Below, in pieces: positions 16,651 through 25,012 of a stretch of 64,000 bases of DNA. Below the pieces are notes generated by a model that saw nothing but the letters and a program-made list of their open reading frames with translations, did not search any database and was not told where the DNA came from. Each line of letters begins with the position of its first letter. Positions within the stretch are counted from its first letter, which is position 1. Source of the stretch: Neorhizobium vignae (lineage in GTDB: Bacteria; Pseudomonadota; Alphaproteobacteria; Rhizobiales; Rhizobiaceae); assembly GCF_000732195.1 (NCBI RefSeq), contig NZ_JNNU01000002.1, positions 496,001-560,000 of the forward strand, written 5' to 3'. The translations under genes were made by a program, and so were the position numbers.

Positions 16651-19600
16651 GCGCGGGCCTCAGACGCGGGAGGCAGTCCTCGCAGCGACCCTAGAAGCGC
16701 GCCAGAGGGACGTTCGGCAGCCTCCCGGATTCGATGCGCGACTGCCTCGATGGCAGGCTGTGGAATGCCAGTGCGGCTTTCGTCGAGTACCCGTTGGAAC
16801 TCCTCGACTTCCCCAAACATATCAAGGAGAATGTCGCCTATCGCCACGAGCGCTTCGACCTTGTCGCTCTCCGGGATCCTGTGCATCACGTCTTCCAGCT
16901 TGTTGGCACGCAATATTGCGCGCACCTGCTTCTCGGCTTCGAGAGGAACTACGGGCGGCAGCTCGATCGCGGCCGCCGGAATGATCACGACGTCCCTGAT
17001 GACCGAGAGCAGCAACTCGAATTCGTGGACCCTGTTTTCTACCGTCTCGACCTTGTCGAAATCGAACATGGCGTTGGCGATGACGACGCTATTCGGCGAG
17101 CGGCCGGCGATTCGGGCAGCCTTCGCCGCGGCGTCTATGCGCCGAAGGACGTCCTGCTCCAGCCGAAGCTCGTCGGTCAGGTTCCGACGGAGCCCTTCCT
17201 CGGTCGCGCGGCCCTTTTCGAGAGCCTTTACAGGTCTACCCGCGGCGGACTCCTTCCCGATCCTTTCATTCAACTCGATGCTACGGGCTCCGGACATCCG
17301 CAGTTCGATCGTGAGCAGATTGATGCGATTAACGACGCCTGCGCGGAAAGCGTAGCCAGTGCCACGGTACATGCATCCCCCGCAGGCGCGTGGTCGCCAC
17401 ACTGGAATTCGATGTCCCCCTTTGATCCTTCCGGTCGCGCAGTCACCGACGATACAAAGGCCATGCATGAAGATATCGAGAAAGGCCGGTCGCTTGCCCG
17501 TGACGACCTCGCGCATGCGAACGGCGGCAGGGGATTCGGCTCCGGCGACGGCCTCCACTTGCTCCAGTATGGACGTCAGAGCCTCCGGCTGGTTCTGCGC
17601 GATCCCTTCAATCAACGCGGCGTCGTAAGTCCCGTGCTGCGTGATGGCGTGGATCCGGCGACTGCGAACTCGATTGTAGGTGTTCGCGGCTTCATTGGAG
17701 GCCTGACCGAGGAGCAGCCGCAGCACGCTGATCGGCACCCCGCGCTCTTCACCATTCGTCACTAGGCTTCGGCGATGGTCATGGAAGGTGGTCAGCACCA
17801 GATCGCGTTCCAGATCGACTAACGGGTAGTCGCGGCCGAGCCTTTCGGCGACGATCGGCTGCGCGTATTTGAGAAAGGCCTTGTAGTAGGTCCGCATCTT
17901 GGCGTCCGACAAGACGTCCTGGAACATGCCGGGGAAGCGAAAGAGATGGAACACGTTGGAGAAAAGATCTTCGTCCGTCTCGGCCGTCCTCGCCCTGTTG
18001 TCGACGGCCGGCACCGGCTTGTTCATGGGGTTGTAGCGGATCTGAAGATCACGAAGCTCGCAGATCGGTTCGATCAGCTCTTCCGGCAGGTAGACGCTTT
18101 CGTACGCCCCGCTTTTGGCGACGCACAGGTACATGGCGTTGACAGGTGTCCGCTTGGCGTCGTCGAGACGAAGGTATCTGATCGCGAACTGATCACGGCC
18201 AGCGATCGCACACGGAAGCGTATTCCGGCTATGCGTCATCGTTACGGGATCGTAGGTTTGCTCGTCGCCTTCGCCGCTATCGAGCCAGCGAACCGTTCTC
18301 AGCCTATGGCCGGTTCGCAGGGAGACTTCCAAGGCAAGCGGAGCCAACGGCCAGAACATGCGCTCGAAAACACCGTCAGGATTCCGTACGACGGCATAGG
18401 ATGTTGAAAGACTTCTGGCGAATGCCCAGCCGCCCGAGCGGTTGATTTCGATAAGAAGATCGATAACCTCCTTCTCAAGCGCCCGCCCTGCGCGGCCCCG
18501 TTCCTTCTTCTTGGAAGGAAGGCGGTCGAACATGGCGTCGAATGGGCATGGAACATTTTGATCATATCCGCCCCTGGCCGCGCCGGCCTTCCAAAGATCC
18601 TGCATTTTCGACATCGCCGACCTAGCCGAATCCGATCCAACGGCGAGACATCTCGACAAGAGAAATTCGTAGAACGTCTCATGGGGTGCGACCTCCGACC
18701 TAACGTGATGATGGCGTGTGATGTCGCGAAGACGACTGATTTGCAGTTCGGGTCCGAGCAGGATCGAATAGATGAGAAAGTAATCGAGCGCGTCGCGTAC
18801 GGCGCGCATGTTCTGGACCTTAAAGGTCGGCAGCAGCTCCCGCATCTCCGCAGCCAACTGCCGCGTATGGTCCGGGATCTTTATTTCGTTCCAGTCCCGC
18901 CCGAGGATGCGCGACGCCTTTTTCAGATTGGACGCCGTAGGATGTTCGATCCACCGGAACGCTTCGATTGAAGAAACCCGCTTCCTTCCGTCCAGCAGCC
19001 GCGCCTCTCCGCGCTCTCTAAAGTCGACGTCGAACGCCTCGGCCAGAACCGTGTAGACATGATTGATAGACGACGAGCGGCCCTGGTCCGCCGTTCCGTA
19101 GTGCATCTTCATATGGAACAGTGCCGCGGGGCAGAACCGGCGCTCCGACCACATCGTGCTCGAAAGCGCAGCCATGACGAACGCGCTCGGGACCTGGCGC
19201 AGGGACGTCAGATCGCGGTTAAAGGTCGCCAATATGCCGTCGGCGACATCGCGAGAATGCGGAGGGACGGAAAGCAGCAACAGAAGCGGCCGGAGGTGGT
19301 AAGGCCAAAACGCAAGTATACGGTCGTAGAGCCGCAATGGAAACAGCCACACCCCTCTGGCTGCAAGGAATTGCGCGAACCAGATCGGCGCGTACGCCCG
19401 ACCCGTTCCCGTTCCGGCGAATACCCCTTTGGATCTGGCGACCGGTGCGGCGTTGCTCTCCATCAAACCGGCCAGGCTACTAAGCGCGTCGATGGCGCGG
19501 GGCCTCCCAAGGAACAGCGTAGTCTCCAGATCCGACATGCCCAGGGTCTCGCGCTGTCCGAGACGAATAGCATCGTCGAGATCATCGTTCAAAACCCGGT

Positions 19601-20045
19601 CGATGATCTGAAGCTGGGTTTCTCTAGGCAACGTCGCAACGAAATCGCCCATAGCGCCCGAGTACGTATTCTGCCAGCGTCCGCCTTTCGCCGGCCCGCC
19701 GTGAACCAGTTTCAGGTCCACCAGAGCTTTTACGACGGGCGAGTTCTCGAAGACGTGAAGCTTGCTGCCTTTACCGCGCAGAAACAGGCCTAGAAGCGTG
19801 TTGTGCCGCTCTACCACGTACCTTTCGTTGAAGTTCAGCAGACCGTACTTCTGGACTATCTGGCCGTATTCCGTCTTCAGCAAGGCTCCCAGTTCGCGGC
19901 GCACGGTCCTGTCGAACTCCCACCACAGGGCCTCAAGATCGATCGTCTGCGGGTTTGCGAGCAGTACGATATGGTCGGAGACGTTGACCGTACATCCTCC
20001 ATCCTCATCGAAGTACTTCACGTGAGATTCAGAATAGACTTCCAT
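16647..20045 (-). CDS. Large tyrosine-recombinase-like protein (GmtZ-like)
   Basis: A 1132-residue protein. A tyrosine recombinase core can be seen: Arg I in LRTGHRLRTVRW (about residue 578), the HxxR box in FHDHRRSLVTNG (about 753), and a G-Q-x(6)-TYNR segment with the candidate nucleophile Tyr near 787. A cysteine cluster follows (CIVGDC and CGGCMYRG, about 865-890), suggesting a zinc knuckle, then a coiled-coil-like charged C-terminus. The HxxR-to-Tyr spacing is compatible with the family. A GGGAGATAAATAA site precedes the ATG, four bases after the gmtY-like stop. It matches the large middle gene of gamma-mobile-trio systems and is analogous to TnpB of Tn554. Confidence 0.72.
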   Translation of the reverse strand: MEVYSESHVKYFDEDGGCTVNVSDHIVLLANPQTIDLEALWWEFDRTVRRELGALLKTEYGQIVQKYGLLNFNERYVVERHNTLLGLFLRGKGSKLHVFENSPVVKALVDLKLVHGGPAKGGRWQNTYSGAMGDFVATLPRETQLQIIDRVLNDDLDDAIRLGQRETLGMSDLETTLFLGRPRAIDALSSLAGLMESNAAPVARSKGVFAGTGTGRAYAPIWFAQFLAARGVWLFPLRLYDRILAFWPYHLRPLLLLLSVPPHSRDVADGILATFNRDLTSLRQVPSAFVMAALSSTMWSERRFCPAALFHMKMHYGTADQGRSSSINHVYTVLAEAFDVDFRERGEARLLDGRKRVSSIEAFRWIEHPTASNLKKASRILGRDWNEIKIPDHTRQLAAEMRELLPTFKVQNMRAVRDALDYFLIYSILLGPELQISRLRDITRHHHVRSEVAPHETFYEFLLSRCLAVGSDSARSAMSKMQDLWKAGAARGGYDQNVPCPFDAMFDRLPSKKKERGRAGRALEKEVIDLLIEINRSGGWAFARSLSTSYAVVRNPDGVFERMFWPLAPLALEVSLRTGHRLRTVRWLDSGEGDEQTYDPVTMTHSRNTLPCAIAGRDQFAIRYLRLDDAKRTPVNAMYLCVAKSGAYESVYLPEELIEPICELRDLQIRYNPMNKPVPAVDNRARTAETDEDLFSNVFHLFRFPGMFQDVLSDAKMRTYYKAFLKYAQPIVAERLGRDYPLVDLERDLVLTTFHDHRRSLVTNGEERGVPISVLRLLLGQASNEAANTYNRVRSRRIHAITQHGTYDAALIEGIAQNQPEALTSILEQVEAVAGAESPAAVRMREVVTGKRPAFLDIFMHGLCIVGDCATGRIKGGHRIPVWRPRACGGCMYRGTGYAFRAGVVNRINLLTIELRMSGARSIELNERIGKESAAGRPVKALEKGRATEEGLRRNLTDELRLEQDVLRRIDAAAKAARIAGRSPNSVVIANAMFDFDKVETVENRVHEFELLLSVIRDVVIIPAAAIELPPVVPLEAEKQVRAILRANKLEDVMHRIPESDKVEALVAIGDILLDMFGEVEEFQRVLDESRTGIPQPAIEAVAHRIREAAERPSGALLGSLRGLPPASEARA

Positions 20046-20049
20046 TTAT

Positions 20050-21435
20050 TTATCTCCCTGATGCAAGTTTCGAGAAGATGTCCGCCAACCGGCGCCCGTA
20101 GTCTTCTTGCGACTGCACGTCGGCATGCCGCAGGACGAGCTGTTTTTCCGAAGGAGACATCCCGAGCTTCGCTTCGGCGTACCAGCCGGTGAAGTGACGG
20201 AATCCGTGTCCGTGTCCACCCTCGTCGATGAATGGTTCGAGGCCGATCCGTGCGCAGGCGGCGCCGATCGCTCTCCGAAGCATCTGCTGGCGCATCGGCT
20301 TTCCCCGATGGGCCAAGTTGCTAGGATTGATCCAGATATACGGATGCTTTTCGTCCGTGCTGAGCTCCTCGTGAAGGGCGTGGATGGAAGGCAGAAGACG
20401 TGCGAACTCCTTGGCGTACCGGTCCACGACCCAGAACCCCCACGACAAGCCGCGCGGATCGAACAGCAGCATTCCCTTCCAGCCGAGGCGCTCCTTCTTC
20501 GATAGCTTCCAGAGGCGAGACGTCGCGCTATATTCCAACTCGAGAACCTCTTTCCGGGACCGCGCACCCCTGGTACCGAAGCTCTCGCCCGTCCATGTTG
20601 ACGCCTCGGGATGCGCGTAGATCACGAACGGGTTTCCATCGTTCGAACCGCTGAACCTTCCGGCGTAGCTTGGTGGAAGCACGTCGCAACGCCACATGTG
20701 CAGCGCCTCAGAGAGGCGGGGGCCGGTGGCGGCAAGAAGGCAATAGATGGCTCGATAAACCAAGTTCGGCTCCGAAAAGATTAGATCGTCCATCTGGCTT
20801 TCGGTGGGGAACCGTATGATCTGTTTCGCCTTCCTGGTCGAAGGCATCGCGATCTTCCCGAGATCGATAGGGAAGACAGCCTCCAACTCCTGAAGTTCGA
20901 GAAATCTCTCGCGCTGAATTTCGAGATGCTGTAGGAACGCAGCCGTCGGACGAACCGGCATTCTCGTTTCAAAAAGTCGGCTCTCAGACCCCAGGGCCCG
21001 AGCGAACGGCGAGTCCAGAAGATCTTGCTTCCGGCAAAATCTGACGTAGGTGCGAATGTCCGAAAACTCGATCCGTACCGTCTCGTAGCCCACGCTTTGT
21101 GGTCCGGTGAGCCGCCAGCCTAGATAGCTCCAAATCACGACGTCGACTTCTTCATCGGTTCGGATCGACAACCCCGATGACCGCCAGAAGACATATAGAG
21201 AGCGGACCGTAACGAGCATTCGGTGCAGGGCTTCAAACTTCTCGACCCCGGCCCTATTGAGGGCAAATCGGTATGTGTCCGATGGAACGCTGACCTCTCC
21301 TCGCTCTAGGACCACAAGAATGGGCAACGGCACATCCATGATGCCACCGAACCTTTTCAATCGGACCGGAACGTCGATAACGATAGCGGTAGCGTCAGGA
21401 GCCCTTTGGTAGGCGTCGTTCAGATTTTCGTCCAT
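20050..21435 (-). CDS. Tyrosine recombinase (GmtY-like)
   Basis: A 461-residue tyrosine site-specific recombinase. The catalytic set is complete by eye: Arg I in AATGPRLSEALHMW (about residue 238), HxxR in GHGFRHFTGWY (His 410, Arg 413), His 437 in LRHADVQSQEDY, and nucleophile Tyr 446 nine residues later. The N-terminal half should be the core-binding domain. It is the first gene of the operon gmtY-gmtZ-gmtX and the best candidate for the enzyme that cut and joined the element at the gapR GGCT core. No obvious Shine-Dalgarno site before the ATG. Confidence 0.82.
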   Translation of the reverse strand: MDENLNDAYQRAPDATAIVIDVPVRLKRFGGIMDVPLPILVVLERGEVSVPSDTYRFALNRAGVEKFEALHRMLVTVRSLYVFWRSSGLSIRTDEEVDVVIWSYLGWRLTGPQSVGYETVRIEFSDIRTYVRFCRKQDLLDSPFARALGSESRLFETRMPVRPTAAFLQHLEIQRERFLELQELEAVFPIDLGKIAMPSTRKAKQIIRFPTESQMDDLIFSEPNLVYRAIYCLLAATGPRLSEALHMWRCDVLPPSYAGRFSGSNDGNPFVIYAHPEASTWTGESFGTRGARSRKEVLELEYSATSRLWKLSKKERLGWKGMLLFDPRGLSWGFWVVDRYAKEFARLLPSIHALHEELSTDEKHPYIWINPSNLAHRGKPMRQQMLRRAIGAACARIGLEPFIDEGGHGHGFRHFTGWYAEAKLGMSPSEKQLVLRHADVQSQEDYGRRLADIFSKLASGR

Positions 21436-21661
21436 GGTGGCTTTCTTAAACGAGCTACAGGTGAGAGGAGCCGTGAATGACGTGGGAAACCGCCCTGTGG
21501 ACTGCCTCCGCCTCTCGGTAGTGCTGTTTCAAACGGAACGGAGGCGACGCGACCGCGAACGCAGCGGCTTCTCCGTCATTCTCGAGCTACTATTGTTCGG
21601 CGAGCCGCTCCTTCCGACATTGTTAATCGGATGGACGTTGCCACTCTCCGCCACCGTTCCT
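21436..21661. other. Intergenic region upstream of the recombinase trio
   Basis: A 226-bp non-coding stretch between the 355-residue gene and the trio, both reading leftwards; it should hold the trio promoter. No strong hairpin or repeat seen. Confidence 0.4.
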
Positions 21662-22729
21662 CTAGTTTCTGAGCACGAAGGAGCGCTCGGTGAAGACGCA
21701 GCCGAACTTGTCTTCGAGAAGTGGCTGCAGCTCGTCAGCCATGAGCATCCACACAGTTCCATCGGCGCAATACGGGGCTGGAACGGCCAGCCCGACGTCC
21801 CGAAGAAAAAGGGGGATGATAAGATCCGAGGCTTCGAATGTCTGGAACGTCACCGTCTCATCGGCGTTGGCCGATTTTTGCGTGACGCTTGTGAACGGAC
21901 CGATTTCGCCGGCAAGACGAGCGGCTTTACCCGAAAGGCGATGCTCGAGCAGCGGATCGACGCCGGCCATTTCGACGTAGCCTTGGAGGCCTTCGATCGA
22001 GCAGAAATCCTCGTCGCCAAGTAAGCTGACCGGAACTCCAGGCCACACGATCATTGCGTCGTCGAGATATTTAGCAATCCATTGCCAGCGGCCTTCGGAT
22101 TCATGATTCACCAGCAGCATTCGGCGAGCAGTGATGACCTCTCGTACCTCCTCCGCTTCGTCACGCCCGCCTACGAACACCACAATCTTTCCGAGAACGT
22201 CATCTGAAAGCAGGGGCAGCCCACTTACGAAGCCGACGCTCCCGTCCCCCAAGGGAATCAGAAGCTCGATGGCGTACTCGCTATCATTCTCCCAACTGAA
22301 AACACCTTCAAATTCCGCTTCAGGTCTGCCGTCGATGACGTCGCCAGAGAAACTTAGCTGTTTGATGTAACCTGCCTCTACGGCGACACCATAGAGTGCC
22401 GGACGGAAGTCCAGGTGGTCGGACAGATCGACCGCGGCCAAATTTTGAAAGACCAGCCGAGCCGACTTCAGGATCCTAAAGAAGCTATTCGGAAAACCCG
22501 GTACGAGCGCCCCGAGACGCAACTGGGCAACAAGCACATCGAACTGGTCGGCATTGGCGGAAAGCAGCCCGTCGCTGGGAAGCGGGCCTCTCACCTTATG
22601 GCTACGTATCCGGTCGCGCCAGCGATCCGACCTCTCGTCGACGACATAGATCGCCCAATCTTCTATCGATCCAGATCGCCCTTCTGCAGACGTATTGGGA
22701 AGTGTGTCTGATAGTTCTCCAAAGCTCAT
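21662..22729 (-). CDS. Unrecognised 355-residue protein of the defence island
   Basis: Starts MSFGELSDTLPNTSAEG after GAGGCACG. No signal peptide, membrane helix or catalytic motif is recognised. The composition is acidic, with alternating short hydrophobic beta-like segments (IYVVDERSDRW, LGKIVVFVGGRDEAEEV, ARRMLLVNHESE), suggesting a mixed alpha/beta fold. The GRDEAEE segment could be an Asp/Glu-rich loop but is not a known metal site. It lies between the recombinase trio and the Mokosh-like pair, in the same direction as both but separated from the PLD gene by 543 bp. It might be a single-gene defence function or an accessory. Not assigned. Confidence 0.7.
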   Translation of the reverse strand: MSFGELSDTLPNTSAEGRSGSIEDWAIYVVDERSDRWRDRIRSHKVRGPLPSDGLLSANADQFDVLVAQLRLGALVPGFPNSFFRILKSARLVFQNLAAVDLSDHLDFRPALYGVAVEAGYIKQLSFSGDVIDGRPEAEFEGVFSWENDSEYAIELLIPLGDGSVGFVSGLPLLSDDVLGKIVVFVGGRDEAEEVREVITARRMLLVNHESEGRWQWIAKYLDDAMIVWPGVPVSLLGDEDFCSIEGLQGYVEMAGVDPLLEHRLSGKAARLAGEIGPFTSVTQKSANADETVTFQTFEASDLIIPLFLRDVGLAVPAPYCADGTVWMLMADELQPLLEDKFGCVFTERSFVLRN

Positions 22730-23272
22730 CGTGCCTCGCAAGTTTTCCTCTTCACGCAAGGTGGCTCGTGTGTGTCCCACCTGCACACACGAGGCTGCAC
22801 ATCCCGCGCCGGCGGGTCAACTTCGGCCTAACATGCTGGAATCCTTCCCGTTCAGAGATCGGCGTCGAGCAGAGGCCTCCGTCAGGCGGCGGCGTCGAAT
22901 CCTTAAGGGGCACTGTTTTTCCAGCGAAACCGGCTTCAGGATTTTTCGGCCCGTCGTACGCGAGTCCTTGGTCGACAGTGCAATCGACAAAGGACTCGAT
23001 GATGTGCAATTTTTTTATAAAAAAAAGGAAAAAAGTGTGGACCGCCGAGGCCCACGGCATTTGACAGAGCCGCAGGGTGCAAAAAGTCTGGAAATCGAAT
23101 CAGTAGGCCGACTAACTTCGGCTCTGCGCACGAGGCCTTGGTGCGACGCTAGCCGCGAACCCAATCGACGCCAAAGGTCGGGAAGTGGGTCGCTCGGCGA
23201 CTCTGCACCCATTCCGGTCGGTCCTGTATAGCCGTCGTTCGAATAGCATCGCCCCGCATCGAGGCCGCAAAC
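22730..23272. other. 543-bp non-coding stretch with an imperfect inverted repeat and an A/T tract
   Basis: No convincing gene on either strand. At 22961-22975 and 22984-22998 the arms CGAGTCCTTGGTCGA and TCGACAAAGGACTCG pair with one mismatch around an 8-bp spacer. An unusually AT-rich run (T7 then A8 and A6, about 23009-23035) follows. It could hold the promoter/operator of the 355-residue gene, or a small structured RNA. Confidence 0.5.
22961..22998. repeat. 15-bp inverted repeat, 8-bp spacer
   Basis: Arms CGAGTCCTTGGTCGA and TCGACAAAGGACTCG, one mismatch. It lies about 230 bp upstream of the 355-residue gene; the T-run comes 11 bp after the stem, too far for a classical terminator. Possible operator or RNA hairpin. 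Confidence 0.5.
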
Positions 23273-25012
23273 CTAGTCTCCGAGCGACACCTCCGTCTCG
23301 ACGCCCAGTTTTCGCAATTTGGTAAGAAGCAGTTCAGCGACACCGGCTCCGTTGACGAGGACGCCAAGCTCCGCGCCCTTTGCTCTTGATCCGTCAACAA
23401 CGGTCGACAGCCAGTTGAAACTAGTTATCGCCACCGCGTCGCTGTCCCATGCAAGGAACTTTCCATGCAGCTCGGGGACTTGCCGGATCGCGATACCGCG
23501 CCGCTCGACTTCCTCTGCCCTAGGCGCCCGTCCGCTCTCCACGAGTCCTTTGCTCGGGCGCTGGTAGCTGATCAGCGGTTTCCTGCCGAGCTGGGCTGCA
23601 CGTTCCATGGGAACGAGGACAGACGTTTCGGCCGCCAGTCCAAAAAGATCGCAGCCGACGACGATCGAGTTTCTCGCCCGGTCACGCGCCATCGTGACGC
23701 ACGCATAGTGGTCACCATCGGACATCAGGTTGAGCGCATGCGTTCCAGACTCCGCGTGTCGGCGCGAAACTAGCTTCACCGCGTTCCAAGAGTGGTTCAA
23801 TCTCCGTACGACAGCAGGCCAGGACCCCGACGCCGGCAACTGAGCCGAAATCAGGTGACTTAGGATTTCCGACGTCAATCGCGGGCTGACCGTTTTGAAT
23901 GACACGTCGATCGCGGTGAACCACGACGACAGGAAATTGCAACTCCCCACGATGGTAGTCCACCGCCCCGTCGTCCGGTCATCGAAGACGATTGCCTTCG
24001 CGTGGGAGCCCGACGAATTTGGGGAGAGTTGCACCCGCACCCGAATATTCGGCGGAAGGGAGTCGAGAACCTGGTTGGTCTCCTGGATCGGCCGGGGCTT
24101 CTCCGTGGCTTCGGGATCTGAGTGCAGACCCCATAACAAATCGACGCGCACTTTTCGTTTGGCCGCGCGTTCGATGTCGGGAAGCAACCGTCGGACGACC
24201 TCCGGGTGAAGGAAGCATGAATGGATGACGATGTGGGTCTTGCTCGCCGCCAAAGCGCTTTCTAGCGCCGCCAGATGTTCCGGGCCGCCTACAATCAAGT
24301 TGTCCGCCCCCACGTTGTCGCGGGCGACGTCGGGAAGCTCGGAGAACGAATCTAGGTCCGCGTCCTCGAGCGCAAGCTCCGATATCAGAGACGCGGCCAT
24401 TTCGATTTCTGCACGGAGCTTCAACGGCGCGTAGCTCGGCAATCCACGGCGAACCTCGTCGTACGTCAGGACAATTCGCGCGAACGTTCGCGATGGCGCT
24501 CGGTTTGCCGGGACAAATCCGTCGAAACCTTCGCTCGAATTTAAGTAGATCAAATCTCGGACACCCGGATCGTCGTAGTTCAAGGTGAAGTGGATCGGAT
24601 CGAGGACTTCGGCGTCTTCGGGTAGCTCTGGTTCATAAACAAGTTCGAGATCGTCGGTTCGGAGCCAAGTCCCGGTGACACGGTCCATGCATAACGAGGC
24701 GTATCTGGTCTCTCTCCTCAATTCGGGACGTAGTTCGTCCTCGTCGGCGCGTTTCACACCCACGGGCGTCGCAGCAAACAATGTCTGGTCCCCGCTGGAA
24801 CGAACCTCGATCCATCCAGATCGAAGCAGATTGATCAGCGACTCGATAACCAACCTCGGTGGTAGGTTCGCCAAAGATGCAAGGTCTGCTAGCGACCGTC
24901 GGTTTGCCTTCAATTCGACGAGAAGCATATGATCAAGAAGGCTCCACCTTCTTCCCAGGCTAACCTGATAACCGATGGCAGCCCGAAAGACGGGCAGGTA
25001 AAGGATTTTCAT
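23273..25012 (-). CDS. Phospholipase D-fold nuclease of a Mokosh type I-like pair (MkoB-like)
   Basis: A 579-residue protein. Two HxK motifs of the PLD superfamily are visible: GSHAKAIVFDD (about residue 336), followed by VGSCNFLSSW, and LHGKFLAWDS (about 516), followed by ITSFNWLS. Two HxK motifs in one chain make a complete PLD active site. The N-terminus has a winged-helix-like segment (ADLASLANLPPRLVIESLINLLRSGWIEV). The start at 25012 overlaps the helicase gene stop by ATGA; the longer open frame lies inside the helicase gene. A PLD nuclease coupled to a kinase-like/SF1 helicase is the Mokosh type I layout. Confidence 0.8.
   Translation of the reverse strand: MKILYLPVFRAAIGYQVSLGRRWSLLDHMLLVELKANRRSLADLASLANLPPRLVIESLINLLRSGWIEVRSSGDQTLFAATPVGVKRADEDELRPELRRETRYASLCMDRVTGTWLRTDDLELVYEPELPEDAEVLDPIHFTLNYDDPGVRDLIYLNSSEGFDGFVPANRAPSRTFARIVLTYDEVRRGLPSYAPLKLRAEIEMAASLISELALEDADLDSFSELPDVARDNVGADNLIVGGPEHLAALESALAASKTHIVIHSCFLHPEVVRRLLPDIERAAKRKVRVDLLWGLHSDPEATEKPRPIQETNQVLDSLPPNIRVRVQLSPNSSGSHAKAIVFDDRTTGRWTTIVGSCNFLSSWFTAIDVSFKTVSPRLTSEILSHLISAQLPASGSWPAVVRRLNHSWNAVKLVSRRHAESGTHALNLMSDGDHYACVTMARDRARNSIVVGCDLFGLAAETSVLVPMERAAQLGRKPLISYQRPSKGLVESGRAPRAEEVERRGIAIRQVPELHGKFLAWDSDAVAITSFNWLSTVVDGSRAKGAELGVLVNGAGVAELLLTKLRKLGVETEVSLGD

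Noticed and set aside
15976..17355. 459-residue plus-strand frame opposite the trio genes
   Set aside because: Ser/Arg-rich antisense shadow; the minus-strand genes overlap correctly and carry motifs.
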